Shown piece after piece: positions 32,201 to 45,200 of a DNA stretch of 64,000 nt; position 1 is the first letter of the stretch; every line of letters starts with the position of its first letter. The DNA is from Sciurus carolinensis (Eukaryota; Chordata; Mammalia; Rodentia; Sciuridae): assembly GCF_902686445.1 (NCBI RefSeq), contig NC_062223.1, positions 44,021,998 through 44,085,997 of the forward strand, read 5' to 3'. Made by a program: the position numbers and the translations under genes. Below the pieces are notes generated by a model. That model did not search any database and was not told the DNA's origin. It saw only the letters and a program-made list of their open reading frames with translations.

Positions 32201-35200
32201 GTAATGGGGCGGTGCGCATAGCCGGGGTGGGAGAGAAGGCGGTGAGGCTGGAGGGAAGGAGGCTGGAGCCGCCAACAGGACCGGACCCCGGCGGCACCAG
32301 AAGGTGACGCCAGGGCCGCCCTTATCCTGCAGAGCCAGCTGGGCTGGGTGAGACCGGGGCGGAGAGGGCTCGGCCCTGGGGTCTTCCTTCGGTCCAGGCC
32401 TCAGGCCCCGGGGGACGAGAGCTCTCTCGCCTAGGCCTCGCTGAGGCCCAGTTGCTGGGAGGGAGGTAGCGCTCGGGTGCCGCCCGGCTGTGACCGGTGG
32501 ACCGCCGCTGGTTCCGCAGGGGCCCCTTGGGGTCTGGCCCAGCCCTGGACGCTGTGGATAGCCCCTGTCCTGGCGGTCGCTTGTCTCTGTGGCCGCCTCG
32601 CCTGCAGAATCCTTCGCCAACGTGGGCAGGTAGAGCGCGCGAGAGGGGGCAGGCGACCCCTGACCCCCTAGGCGCCGCACCCGTCACCGTGGTCGCTGAC
32701 AGAGCTTACTTCGGACTTGTATGTTTGAGAATTGTTTTGTTCTCCACCGTCCTCCTTACGTTTGGATGCTGGATTTTGTATTTTGGTTCTGACTTCCGGT
32801 GATGCGATACAGGTGACTGTCGTTCTTACGGTTTCCCACTCTAGAGCATCTGTTCCAGAAATAAACACCGGTTGCTGGTAAAGGTGGTTAAATTTTTTAA
32901 GAAATTGGGGCAGTCCTGGATGGTGGAAGAAAAGGTGCTGCCCGTCCCCCTTCCCCACCCCCCCGGGTGTCAGGATTGTTTACATCCTTGACAGCATGGC
33001 TTTGAGTTTGTGCTACCTACCATGCATGTTTGCGGAGGAAAAAGTCGCTCTCAGTACGGGTAGGCAGGATCCGTTTTGCTGTTTTGGATAACCGTTGGTT
33101 TTAGCTGTTGATGACTGTGGATTGTGCTATTAAAGGTCCTTATAGAAATGCATATTGCTTGGAGTTAACAGATGGCTGTTGGTTGGCCTAGCTAAGTGGT
33201 GTCAGGGATATCTCTAGTTTCTTGCTGGCACTTCTACTAGTACCTGCTAATGCTTTTATTTTTCTAGAAAAATAAACTTTTTTCTCTCAACTCAGGCTGT
33301 ATTAAGGCAGAGAAATAGTTTTCCTTCAGGAAAGGCTGTTCCAGCTTGAATTGCTTTCATCCGATATATTCTGTTGCAATGACCTCTTGCTGTCTAGACA
33401 CCCCACCCTCTTTTTATTACTGCCAAAGTGATCATCCCAAGACACATCTGACTGTCATTCCCCTTAAAAACCGACATTACCCCGTTTACAGATTGTAACC
33501 TAAACTTGTGGAGCCCATAAGGCTTTTATCATCTGGCTTATTATCAAAGGCCTTTCAGGCCTTATTTCTCCTCCACTATCACATTTGCACACTCCTCTCT
33601 AGCCAAATCAGGCCTCTGCCAACATACTACACACATGCACTTTTTCATTTTATGGCTTAAGCTGTTGACCTTGCGGGAAATATCTTGCTCCCCTCCTGGC
33701 AGGGTGAAATTCCTGTAAGACCTTCCTTTACCTTCTTCCTTCCTCCACAGAATTTATTTGCCATACCAGAAATATTCTCAAATGTAAAGACTGTCTTGTT
33801 TATCTTTATATTCATCATTTATTCAACAGATTTTTGTTTCTTGGAGTACCTGTGGTGTGCCAGCCTATTAAATGTTAGGAATACAATAGTGAACCAGGCA
33901 GATAGGGTCTCTCATGGAGCTTACACAGTAATGGGCAAGATGGAAAGACAGATAAGTGCATAAGAGGTGCTTAGTGCTTGGAAGGACATTGATTGCTCTG
34001 TTAAAAGATTAGGAAGAAGAGACAACTGTTTCACAGCAAAAGGGGCTGCCATACATGAAGTGTAGCATAGTACAGGGAACAGTGTTTTCAGAGGCTGATG
34101 TGACTGTTCAACAGCATGGCCTGCTGAAGGAGCTAGAAGGCTGGTGTTGCTGGAGGTAGGCAGTGACTCACAGGCAGACTGACTTGAGTTGAGGCTGGTG
34201 AGATCATGTAGGATCTTGTGAGCCAAAGGGAGGAGATTTTATTCTAAATGCTTTAGGTAGTAATCAGAATTTTAAACAGAAGCGACCTGACCCCTTCATA
34301 AATGCCTATGGAAATCAATTGAGTTGAATACCACAGATGTGTCCAGGGTACTTAAGCTTCCTTCTTGTATCATATAACCAGCTTAACAAGTGTCCAGCTT
34401 ATTGCTGAGCACTGACAGGTTTAGGACTTATTTGCTCAACTGTATTGGGTTAGATTGGATTAATTCACTGGGATCTTGGTATAGTATTAGTTGCATTGTT
34501 TCTCCATTTCAGATTGATTTATCACATACCATTCTCCACCTTCATTATGTGTCACAATAACCAGTGGCAAATTTTTTTAATTAATTTTTTTATTTTATTA
34601 GTGCATTGTAGTTATACATAATAGTTGGGTTTTATTTTGACAAAATCATGTGTGCATGGAATTTGATTTACTCCTTTTCAGTACCCAGTACCCCACTTAT
34701 CCCTTCCCTCTTCTTTCCCTTTACTAGTCTTCCGAAAATTTCACTCATTTATTTTTGTTTGGTACTTTACAGATATGAATAATGGTGGAATTCACTGTGA
34801 TCTATTTATACATGCATATTGCATAATTTTTGTCAGATTCATTCCGCATTCAGTGGCACTTTTAAAACATACCAATGCCTAGGCTACAGCTCTCACTTTA
34901 AGCCAACTGAATCAATCCCTAGAGCAGTAGTTTTCAACCTTAAAGTGCATCAAAGTCACCTTTGGTTCTCATTTCCAATTCTTTTTTTTTTTTTTTTTTT
35001 TTTTTTTTGGTGCGGTGCTGGGGATCGAACTCAGGGACTTGTGCTTGCAACGCAAGCCCTCTACTGACTGAGCTATCTCCCCAGCCCCTTCAATTCTTTT
35101 TTATTGTTTAACTGATGGGACAAGTAGAGGGAAAGGAATCAACAAGAGAGAAAATGGAACCTGAATTTGTAAAACTGGAGGCATTCTTATGTTTACAAAA

Positions 35201-38200
35201 ATTAGTTTGGATATTCCCTGAACTTGGCAGAAAAGGAAAAGGATGCTGTTTCTATGAAATTTAAAGATCAAAGGCTGATCTGTTTATCATAGGTAGATCA
35301 GTTTTTAACATGCCTGCTTTTGGCCTTTACAAATTCGGTGTGATGTAAGATTCCATAAATTGATTAGTTATTGCCCAAGTGAGATCTTTGTATATATACT
35401 TTCTGTGAGTTGTGATTTCTAAAGGATATAAATTCACTTTCCTAATCTTAGGTTCATTTCTTTTTACACATTAATTATGTAGGGTAGCGTTATGGAATTA
35501 GAGCATTATTGTGTTTGAAATCTCAATATAGTAGGAAAATTATGTGTTTCTAGTAGTTCATGTTTGGGGGCAGCTGATAACTTGTATAGCCATAAATGCC
35601 AAATCAGGACTACAATGATGTAGAATACTCTTTAGTCTTTAGGATAAAGACTCTTTAGGTAGACTATCCAATAGTTGCTTTAATGAAACAATATTTTTAG
35701 CAACAGTATTTTTTTTTCCTTTGAGAAAAAATTAGAACAAAGCAAAGGGCTTATACATTTTGTAACATACATCTTACAGATCTTGAAAAATACCTGAAAC
35801 CACTTTGTTTAAACCTGAATAATGTTTCTTCCAATATGCAGAGATAATTACTATTCTGATGGTAAATATAGAAAAGCTTCTCAATTTGAGGTTAACTCTA
35901 ACTTTATATGTATTTATTTTTTATAGACTCAAGGAAATTGCAATTGTAGTGGTTTCAGGATTTATTTGTGAATCAAAATAGTTAAGATTTTACTTCTTAC
36001 AAGGGTTATACTGACACATTAAACAAATTTTAGAAAATATTGTTTTATAATTATAAGGACAGTAAGTGGAAAATAAGAAAAGTAAAAGGAATAAAACAAT
36101 TTAACAGTGACTATTTTAATCTTTAAAAGATGTTTTTAAATTTTTCTTTTGTACTAATTGTGAATCTGGTTACTGCCAGTTGTTGCTATGTCAGTCGGAG
36201 ACTTAGCCAGCTATCAAGTCATGACCCACTGTGGAGAAGACATTGCAAAAAATACTGGCTGATATCCGAGTAAGTATTCAGGAAATATGTATTCTTTTGT
36301 GTGTATATGTTGGGGGTGTTAAATTTTTTAGAATAAATTAACTTATGTTTTAATCGATATGTAATAATTGTATGTTTATGGGCTACAGTGTAATAATTCA
36401 ATACATGGATAACATATGTTAAGATCAAATTAGGTTAATTAACATTTTCTTCTCCTTAAGCATTTACCATTTTTTTGTATTGGGAAGCTTCTTTTTGTTG
36501 TTTATAAAATTTGTTATAAAAATATTATAAAACAATGAATTGTTGCAAACTGTAATCACCCTACTGTGCTGTAGAATACTCAAACTTTTTCCTTATTTAA
36601 CTGTATCTTGGTACCTGTCATTTAGCTTGCATCTGATTCCCCTCTCCTCTCTTCTTCGTAGCAGCTGATCCTTACAACACTGTTCTGCCCTGAGTCTTTC
36701 TAGACTGTATCTTATATCTCCTCTGATGGCTGTTCCTGTGCCTGCCAGTAATGTTGGTATTCTCCAGGGCTCAGTTCTTGGCCCACCACTCTCTCCCTCT
36801 GTGAACTCTGCATGTGTTGCTGCAGTTCCTAGTAACTACCTGAGAGTGCTCCTAACACCCAGTCCTGAGTCTCCCCACCTACATCCCCACTGGGCTGGGC
36901 TTGTTGGCACAACTATCTGCTAGACCTTTCCCTTGACTGTTCCATACAGGTTAACACATTTGACAGAATAAAAGTGTTGATGATGGAGAGTGGGAGCTGG
37001 GAGAGGTGAAAGGAAATGTAGGAACACTAATTTCTTAGATTGAGGAGAGTCAGAGAGTGACAAAAGATGGGGAAGAAGTAGAGGTTTGTTATTTAAAGCT
37101 GCAAACTTTAAATTCTACCAAATTAAACATTAATAACAGAGCTGTCAAATGTAGGGAGGAGGAATGGGGGAGTGGGTATTTGAAGTATTGCTGTGTCCTT
37201 ATCTTTCCCTTTGAGATATTGGCAGATAAACGTAAAATTGGTAAATCAAGAACCAGAGGTATAAACATTTACAATTAGAGATGTGACTTCCATAAATAAC
37301 TTGTATTTCCTTTGAGGGTTGGGCTTAGAATTGGAGACTAGTTTTTTTTACCACAAGTCCTTTGGTACTTTCAAATTATTTTTATTTTATTCTTTGTGGC
37401 TCTGGGAATGGAATCCAGGGCCTTACACATGTTAGGTGAGTGCTTCACCACCAAGCTATCCCCAACCCAGTTATTAGGTACTTTTTAGTTTTTAATATGT
37501 ATATATAATTTATATTAATAAAAAGATGCCTCCCTTTTCTCCTCAAACCCCATAAAAAAAAAAAAAAAAGCCACCCTAATTTGTCCTTTTCCCAGTCCTA
37601 AGCCTATCCTTTTGTGTTCCTAGTCTTCATGACATCCAAGCCAGAATTAGGAATCATCTTTGATCTCCTCTCTTATATTCATTTAATTACCAAGGTTAGT
37701 GTCTGTGTATTTCTCAAGTCTTCCTATTCATTCCACCTCACTATGCAGCTTAGTTCAGTTCATCTTCTCTTAGCAGGACTGCAAAACCTTCCTAACTCCT
37801 CTTTATGTCTCTAGTTTATATCCCTCAAATCTACCCATACCAATCTACAACCACAATTCTGTTCTTTTACTCTTCTCACTGAACCCCTTTATGTGACTCT
37901 CCATTTTGTTCAAAAGAAAACCCAAGCTCATTAGTATGTGACCTTCAGGCCCTCTGTGGCTGCTCTGTCCTCTACCACTTGTACTTTATTCTTTCTCCCA
38001 AAAACATTATCTTTATTTTTTATGCCTTGAGTCACTAAATGTTTGCAGAATTATACTGAATTGAAATGTTGAAATATATAGTTATCTTAATGCTTTGTGA
38101 TTCTCTGGCTAATTCAGGGAGGATGTGCTTAATTAATGTTATTATATCATTAGATTCTAAGTGTTCTCTAAAATAGAGCATACCCTTTTAAATTTTATAA

Positions 38201-39215
38201 TTGGTGTGTTTTTAGGGGTATGTTGAATTTGTACCTACAAATTCACATTACATTTTGTTAAGTATTATAAATCTTAGAAGAATTTAAGTAGAAAGTAAGA
38301 AAATAGTGACTCAATCCCATCATGTCAGCAATAACTCTTGTTAACATTTTTGAGGTATGTATCACTTTTTTGCTATCTAGTCTCCCATTGTGGGTAAAAT
38401 ATTATTGTGAAAAAGGAAGGTAAACCACAAACTTCCAATAAAGTGTGTTGGTAAGTTTTGAAAATATATCCTAGTATCATTTCAAAAGAGTTTTAATCTC
38501 ATTTTTTAAATCTGTTTAGGGAAGAGAAAACACGGAAGAATCAGTGTTGGAAATCTCTCTTCATAGATACTTACTCTGATGTAGGAAGATACATTGATCA
38601 TTATGCTGCTATTAAAAAGGCCTGGGATGATCTCAAGAAATATTTGGAGCCCAGGTGTCCTCGGATGGTCTTATCCCTGAAAGGTACTGGGAATGCAGGG
38701 TCCCCTCCCCCATTTAGTTACTATTAGTATAAATAGATTATTTTAAGTAACTTTGAATCTATCATCTGTGCCACTGTGCTCATCTAACCTTGTCTGTAGC
38801 TCACCAATCACACTTGGCCAAGGAAGCACAAACCAACATTGTTAATTAATCTCCTGTGCTGTAGCTTTTTTCGTTTAGTCTTGGGACCCATATGGTTATT
38901 TACCAGACGAGAAAACTGAACAACTCCTTTCATCCTTTTATTTGTTTTATGTAAAGAAACTAGTAATGCTAAGATTGTTTAACTATCATGATATCTTTTT
39001 TGTGTGTGCTGTGGATTGAATCCAAGGCCTTGTACATGCTAGGCAAATACTTTATCACTAAGCAGCATCCATAGCCCTTCTTATTTTTATTTATTTTGAT
39101 ACAGGGTCTTACTAAGTTTCTTAGGCTAATCTCTAACTTGTAGTCCTTCTGCCTCAGTGTTACTGGGATTACGGGCATGCCCCACCATGCTCATCTTATC
39201 ATTTCTTTTTGAAGG

Positions 39216-39250
<35 letters not shown>

Positions 39251-42200
39251 GTGCTAGGGATCCAACTGAGATTTCACCCATACTAGGCAAATAGTGAACT
39301 ATATCCCAAACCCAAAAGATCATTTTTTATTTGAAAACTTTGCATACAGTCTCAGCATTCTTTTTATATTCAGCATAAGTGTTAGTCTAATATTTAGAAA
39401 GATCCTAGGTCTTTAAGAGCATAAGAGCAGTATAATAAAGAAAACTTGTTCTTATTTTTATATTTGCAAAATGGTGAAACTAAGATTTCAGCTGAGGTTT
39501 ATTTGATCCCAGAATTTTGTGTACTTTCTATTGTACTATTATTGTCCAATTTCAGTGAGAAATATTAACATGTTATCATAATTTTATTGGCTAATTAACA
39601 CCCATGGAAATGCATAGATTTATTGCCATTTATCTGCTTTACCTTCTAACATTTTTCAAACTTCTTTAATGAAAGAAATTGTACACTTTTTGGTTTTATT
39701 AAGCTAAAATTGGAATCCATTCTCAAATGTTTTCCTTTCTTTAGAATTGAGATCTCTTTTGAAATAGCATTCCTTTTATCTTCCATATTTCCATTGTAAT
39801 TTCCTAGGCAAATATCACTTTCATACACACTATGCTTAAACTGAATTGCTAGACAGTAGAAGAAAATGATCTCAGTAGAGGTAGTAGAGAGAGCTTTGAA
39901 GGAAAGAACCTTGGTTAGTGTTTTTAATAGCATGTTTAATAGCCAAGAAGAAAAGAATAATATTACTTAGCTGGTATGTGGTGTGAAATATTTCAAGAGG
40001 ACAATAATTCTGAAAAATAGGTATTTAGTGATAACCAATAAAATAGGTAATAGCTTGCAGTAGCAATTATTTATTAAGCACGAAGCTAGGCACTAAACAG
40101 AGTATTTTGTGGGTATTCATTTAATTTGCAAAAATCCTATGAGATAGGTAATTACTATTCTGTCTGCCCCACAGCCCCCAACCCCAGTGCTAGCAATTGA
40201 ACCCAGGGACACTCTACCGCTGAACTACATCCCAAAAACATTTTTTGTTTTGAGACAGTGCCTTGCTCAGTTGCCAAGGGCAGCCTAGAATTTGGGCTGC
40301 CTAGAATCCTCCTGCCTCAGCCACAATGCCCAACTGTATTTTCATTTTATAGGGGAACTACCTAAGGCATAAAAAAAATGACATTGTTTCCTATCACAAA
40401 ATAAAAGGTAAAGCCAAGAGTTGAATATAGGTCTGACTCAACCAATTATTAATATTGGTTGAAAGGAGAGAGGATCTATCCTATTTTGTTTAGAATGTCT
40501 GAAGTTTTTTTAAGGTCTAGTCTAATATTAGGACATTTGGAGCTCTTTTTTTTTTTTTTTTTTTTTTTTTGCGGTGCTAGGGATTGAACCCAGGGAAGCA
40601 CTCTACCAACTGAGCTATGTCTCCAGCCCCATATTAGGACATTTGGAATATGAGAATGTAGATATGGTTCTTTTTTAAGCACAGCTTCTTCTCTTTTCTT
40701 TCTCTTTTTGCATTAAATTTGGTATTCCTAGGCTCTGCTGTTTTGTATTTAGCAGTTGGAGGTGAGGTTGTCAGAGAACTTGACAGCTCCTGTTTTACTG
40801 CTAGGTGCCAGTTCTCAAGGGCTGTCTTGAGTGGAATAGGATAAAAACCCTTGGTTATCTACAGTGTAAACTCTGGGCTTAACAACTAATTTTTACAACT
40901 AAGGCATGAGTCTAACTGCTCACTTCAGATGCCACATTCCCTGCCTGATACAATTTCAGAGTTATAAAATGGCAGATAACAAGGAAAACTGGTGAGTAAA
41001 CAGGCATAATACTGACTTGGGACAGTTTTTATGAAGCATTTTGCGATTATGGCATATTGATGTTTTTATCATTTACCTTCAAATTTAATATTTATCTTAA
41101 GTATTGGCTTAGAATTTTAGAGTTAAAAGAATGTTTAGTGATCATTTAGACCGGAGGTTGGCAAACTTCTTTAAAGAGCCAGATAGTAAATATTTTAGGC
41201 TTTGTGGTTTCTGTTGTAGCTATTCAACCTTACTATTGTTTCAGGAAAGCAGCCATAGATGATTCATAAGCAAATAGGTATGACTAGGTTCCAGTAAAAC
41301 TTTATTTATAGAAATAAGCACCAGGCCAGGATTTTTAGACTGTGAGCTGTAATTTGCCAATCCCTGATTTATACTAGTACTCTCATTTCACAGGTGAAAA
41401 CACATACCCTTGTGTAAGGCCCTGTAACTTATTAGTAAGTGACAGAGGTAGAACTCCAATCTGAGTTTCTTGGCTTCTAGTAGCCTTTCACTACTTCCTC
41501 ATTTGAGTAGGTGAAGGCGGAAGGGAAGTGAATGAATATTTGTTAAGACCAGTAAAACACTTCATTGAGTAAGCACATCAAGTCTTATTAATCCTCACTA
41601 TAATTTTCTTGGGTAAGTGGTATTATGCCCATTTGCTGATGAAAAAACAAACTTAAAGAGGTGAAATAACTTTCCAGAGATCACACAGTCAGTAAGTAGT
41701 AGTGCCAACATAAGAACACTGGCTTCCAAATTCTGTCCTAGTAGTATGTATGCCTCTTTCAATCTGGATTTTACCATATTGTAAATATCTATTTCTTTAC
41801 ATTCTCTTTTTGTGAATTGTTTTTTTTACTTTTTTCCATCTCCAAGAAATTCTTAGATTCTATATGTTAAACACTTACATGTATAGCACATAACATACAA
41901 ATATTAGTTTACCTAGTTCAGGCCATTATTCAGGTTGGTGCTTTATAAACTTTGTTTTAGAGTAGTTTTAGGCTTATAGAAACCTTGCAAATATAGTTCA
42001 GAGAGTTCTGTATATCCCTCACTCAGTTTCAGTTACCCCTAATGTGTCCCACCATATGGGACATTTATCAAAACTAAAAAGTTTTCATTAATATGTTGCT
42101 ACTACTAACCAAGCTCTAGACTTCATTTGGATTTACCTTTATCTGTTCCAGGATCTGGTCTAGAATATCACATTGCATTCAGTTGTCATGTTTCTGTAAT

Positions 42201-45200
42201 TGTCTGTGGTAGTTTCTCACTCGGTTATTCCTTGTCTTTTTATGACTTTGACAATTTTGAGAAATAGTCATCAGGTATTTTGTAGAAAATTCCTCAAATT
42301 GATTTTGGCTGATATTTTACTCAGTATTAGACTGGAATTATGAATGTTCAGAAAGATTCCTGCAAAATTGAACTACCTCTCCCATCACATATCATACATC
42401 AGTACAATAATGTTATTGTGCACGTACAGAAATGTGCACAGATCACAGGGCTCAACTCACTGAATTATCACAAAGTGAACATGTTCCTTGTAAACCTCTC
42501 CAGATCAAGAAATAAGAGTATCATCTCTACCTAGAAACTTCCTCATAACTCTTGCCTCTTTCATAGAGGCAACCAAATGTCCCATTTGCTAATGCCATTG
42601 CTTTTTTTTCTGTTTGAACTTTATGTAAATTGCATGGTTAAGTGTGTGTTTTATATGAATTGTTTCTGTTTTGGTTGCGAGATTAAACTATGTGGTATTG
42701 GGTTTTTCATTGCTCCGACAAATATCTGGAACAACTTATTTTGGTTCATAGTTTCAGAGGTTTCAGTTCATGATTGGTTCGTTCCAAGGCAGAAACATCA
42801 TAGTGGAAGGGAGCAACAGAGGAAAACTTCTTAGCCTGTGGCAGCCCAAAGCAAAGAGAGAAAGAAGAGGGCGTGGAGGAAGGAGCCAGGGACAAGATAT
42901 AGTCTCATAAGATGTGTCTCCAGTGATCTGCTTCCTCCAACCATGTCCCAACTGTCTACATCGAAGATGAAGTTAGAGCCCTTGTAATCTAAGAGTCCTA
43001 CCTCTAGACTTTGTTGCACTGGGGACCAAGTCTTCAACACATTGGGGACGTTTCCCAATTGATTTGGGGAGGGGACATTTCCCAGTCCAAACCATAAGGA
43101 GTAGTTTTTCATTTTTGTTGCAAAGTAGTACTCCATTATTTAAGTAGAGTGCAATGTATACATTCATTATACTGTTGAGGAATATTCGAATTATTTTCTG
43201 TTCTGGCTATTACAGTTGATGCTGTAAATTTTTTAAAATTCTTTTTAGCTATACATGACAGTAGAGTGCATTTTGACATATTATACATACATGGAATATA
43301 ACTTCCCATTCTTGTGGTTGTACATGATATGGAGTTACACTGGTTGTGTATTCATATATGAACATAGGAGTTATGTCTGATTTATTGTACCATTTTTCCT
43401 TTTCCTATCCCCCTTCCCTTCCCTGTCATCCCCCTTTGTCTAATCCAGTGAACTTCTATTGATGCTGTAAATTTTTGATGTACATTTTCATGTATGTCTA
43501 TCTAGGTAAATATCTAGGATTGGGTTTTCTGGGTTAAGCTTATGATTACATTACATTTCAAAATGTGCTATTAATTTTCCAAAGTAATTCTACAAATTTA
43601 TATTCCTAGCAGTACTTTAATAATCGTTTTGTTTTGTTTTGTTTTGTTTTTTTGGTGTTTTCTTTTTGGTAGGTATGTAGTAGTGGTTTTAATTTGCATT
43701 TCCCTAAGGATGTAGAGTAATGATGGCTGTATTTCTAGCTTTCCAATCTTTATATATCACTTATTTCTTTTTTCTTGCTTTATTGCTCTGGCTAGAGTTG
43801 TCAGTATAGTGTTGGGTAGAAATGATGCTAGTGGGCATCTTTACCTTTTGTATTACAGAGGGAAGGCTTTAAACATTTCACCTTTCAATATGATGTTTGC
43901 CATAGGGTTTTTATAGACATTCTTTGTCAGATTGAAGAAGTTCTTTCTGATTCTAGTTTGGGAAGAGAACTTTTTGTTTTTATGTTTCAAATGAATAAGA
44001 TTTTTTATCAAATGCCTTGTCTGCCTTATTCATTATTTTTCTCCTTTATTCTGTTTATGTGGCAAATTACATTCATTGATATTTCTGAATATGAAATTAA
44101 CTTTGCATTCCTGGAATGAACTTATTTTGGTTTTAATATATTGTCCTTTTAAATATATTGAATTTAATTTGCTAGTATTTTATTGTGGTTTTTACATTGA
44201 TATTCATGAGGGAGTTTGGCCTGTAATTTTCCTTTCTTGCAATGTTCTTATCAGGTTTTGGTATCAAGATGATGCTGGCCTTGTAAAACAAGTCTGGAAG
44301 TGTTGCCTCTTTTTCTGTTCCCTGGAAGCGGTTATGTAAGCTTGGTCTTATTTCTTGCTTAAATGATTAGTAGAATGTGCCAGTAAGTCATTCAACCCTG
44401 GGATTTTCGTTGTAGGTGGTTTTTAGTGAAGGATTCAATTTCTTTATTAGAATAGGACCATTCAGGCTTTCTGTTTCTTCTTATGTTAATTTTGATAAAT
44501 TGTGTTGGTCTAGGAAATTGTCTACTTCATCTACATTTTCAAATTTCATTATATATTTTAAATAATGTCCTGTGATCTTTTTAATGCTCATTGAATGTAT
44601 GGAGATATTACCCTTTCCATTTCTGATATTAGTTCTTTGTACATTGTTTTTCTTGATTAGTCATGTGAGGTATGAGCCAATCAATTTAATTAATCCTTTC
44701 AAAGAATTGATTTTGGGTCAGTTCTTTTATTATATGTTTGTTTTATATTTCATTAATTTCTTCGATATCTTCTGTTGGAGTTTACTGTTTTTTTTTTATC
44801 CCCCTGCTAACTTGAAATGATTGCTTAGTTCATAGATTTTCAGGCTGACTGGCTTGTTTGCTTGCTTGCTTTTTTCTAATTCCTATAGGGCTGTAAATTT
44901 CTCTGTAGGTATATTAGCTTATTCCACAGGCTTTGATATGTTATCTTTTCATTACCATGAAGTTCAAAGTATTTTCTGTTTTTTAAAAATTTCTTCTTTA
45001 ACCCATGGGTTATATAGAAATGTGTTGCTTACTTTCCAAATATTTGGAGCTTTTTTTAAAGTAATCTTTTGAAATATAATTTACATTGTAATTCTACTGT
45101 ATTCAGAGAGACTATTCTGTGTGAGTTCTGTCATTTGAAATTTGTTGTGACTTGTTCTGTGGTTTAGTGTGTGATGTATTTTGGTCACTATTTCTTGTAC

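Larger units (their letters stand above)
31890..32700 (+). promoter_or_regulatory. FBXO3: CpG-rich FBXO3 promoter with GC boxes
   Basis: Base composition changes sharply from AT-rich flank to CpG-dense sequence. GC boxes (GGGCGG or reverse) occur at about 31943, 31972, and repeatedly in 32033-32073. No TATA box lies within 100 bp of the ATG. This is a typical housekeeping CpG-island promoter that extends into intron 1. Boundaries are estimated by eye. Human FBXO3 has a divergent non-coding transcript from this region; nothing here proves one in this species. Confidence 0.85.

Noticed and set aside
31941..32204. Longer FBXO3 N-terminus beginning at the GTG near 31941
   Set aside because: It needs a non-ATG start in a GC-box region, and the ATG at 32097 matches the known family N-terminus with a strong context. 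Only the in-frame ATG at 32016 is kept as a possibility.
32183..32687. Two long minus-strand open frames over FBXO3 intron 1
   Set aside because: They lie in CpG-rich DNA where stops are rare, have Pro/Gly/Arg-rich composition with no domain, and overlap the promoter and exon 1.
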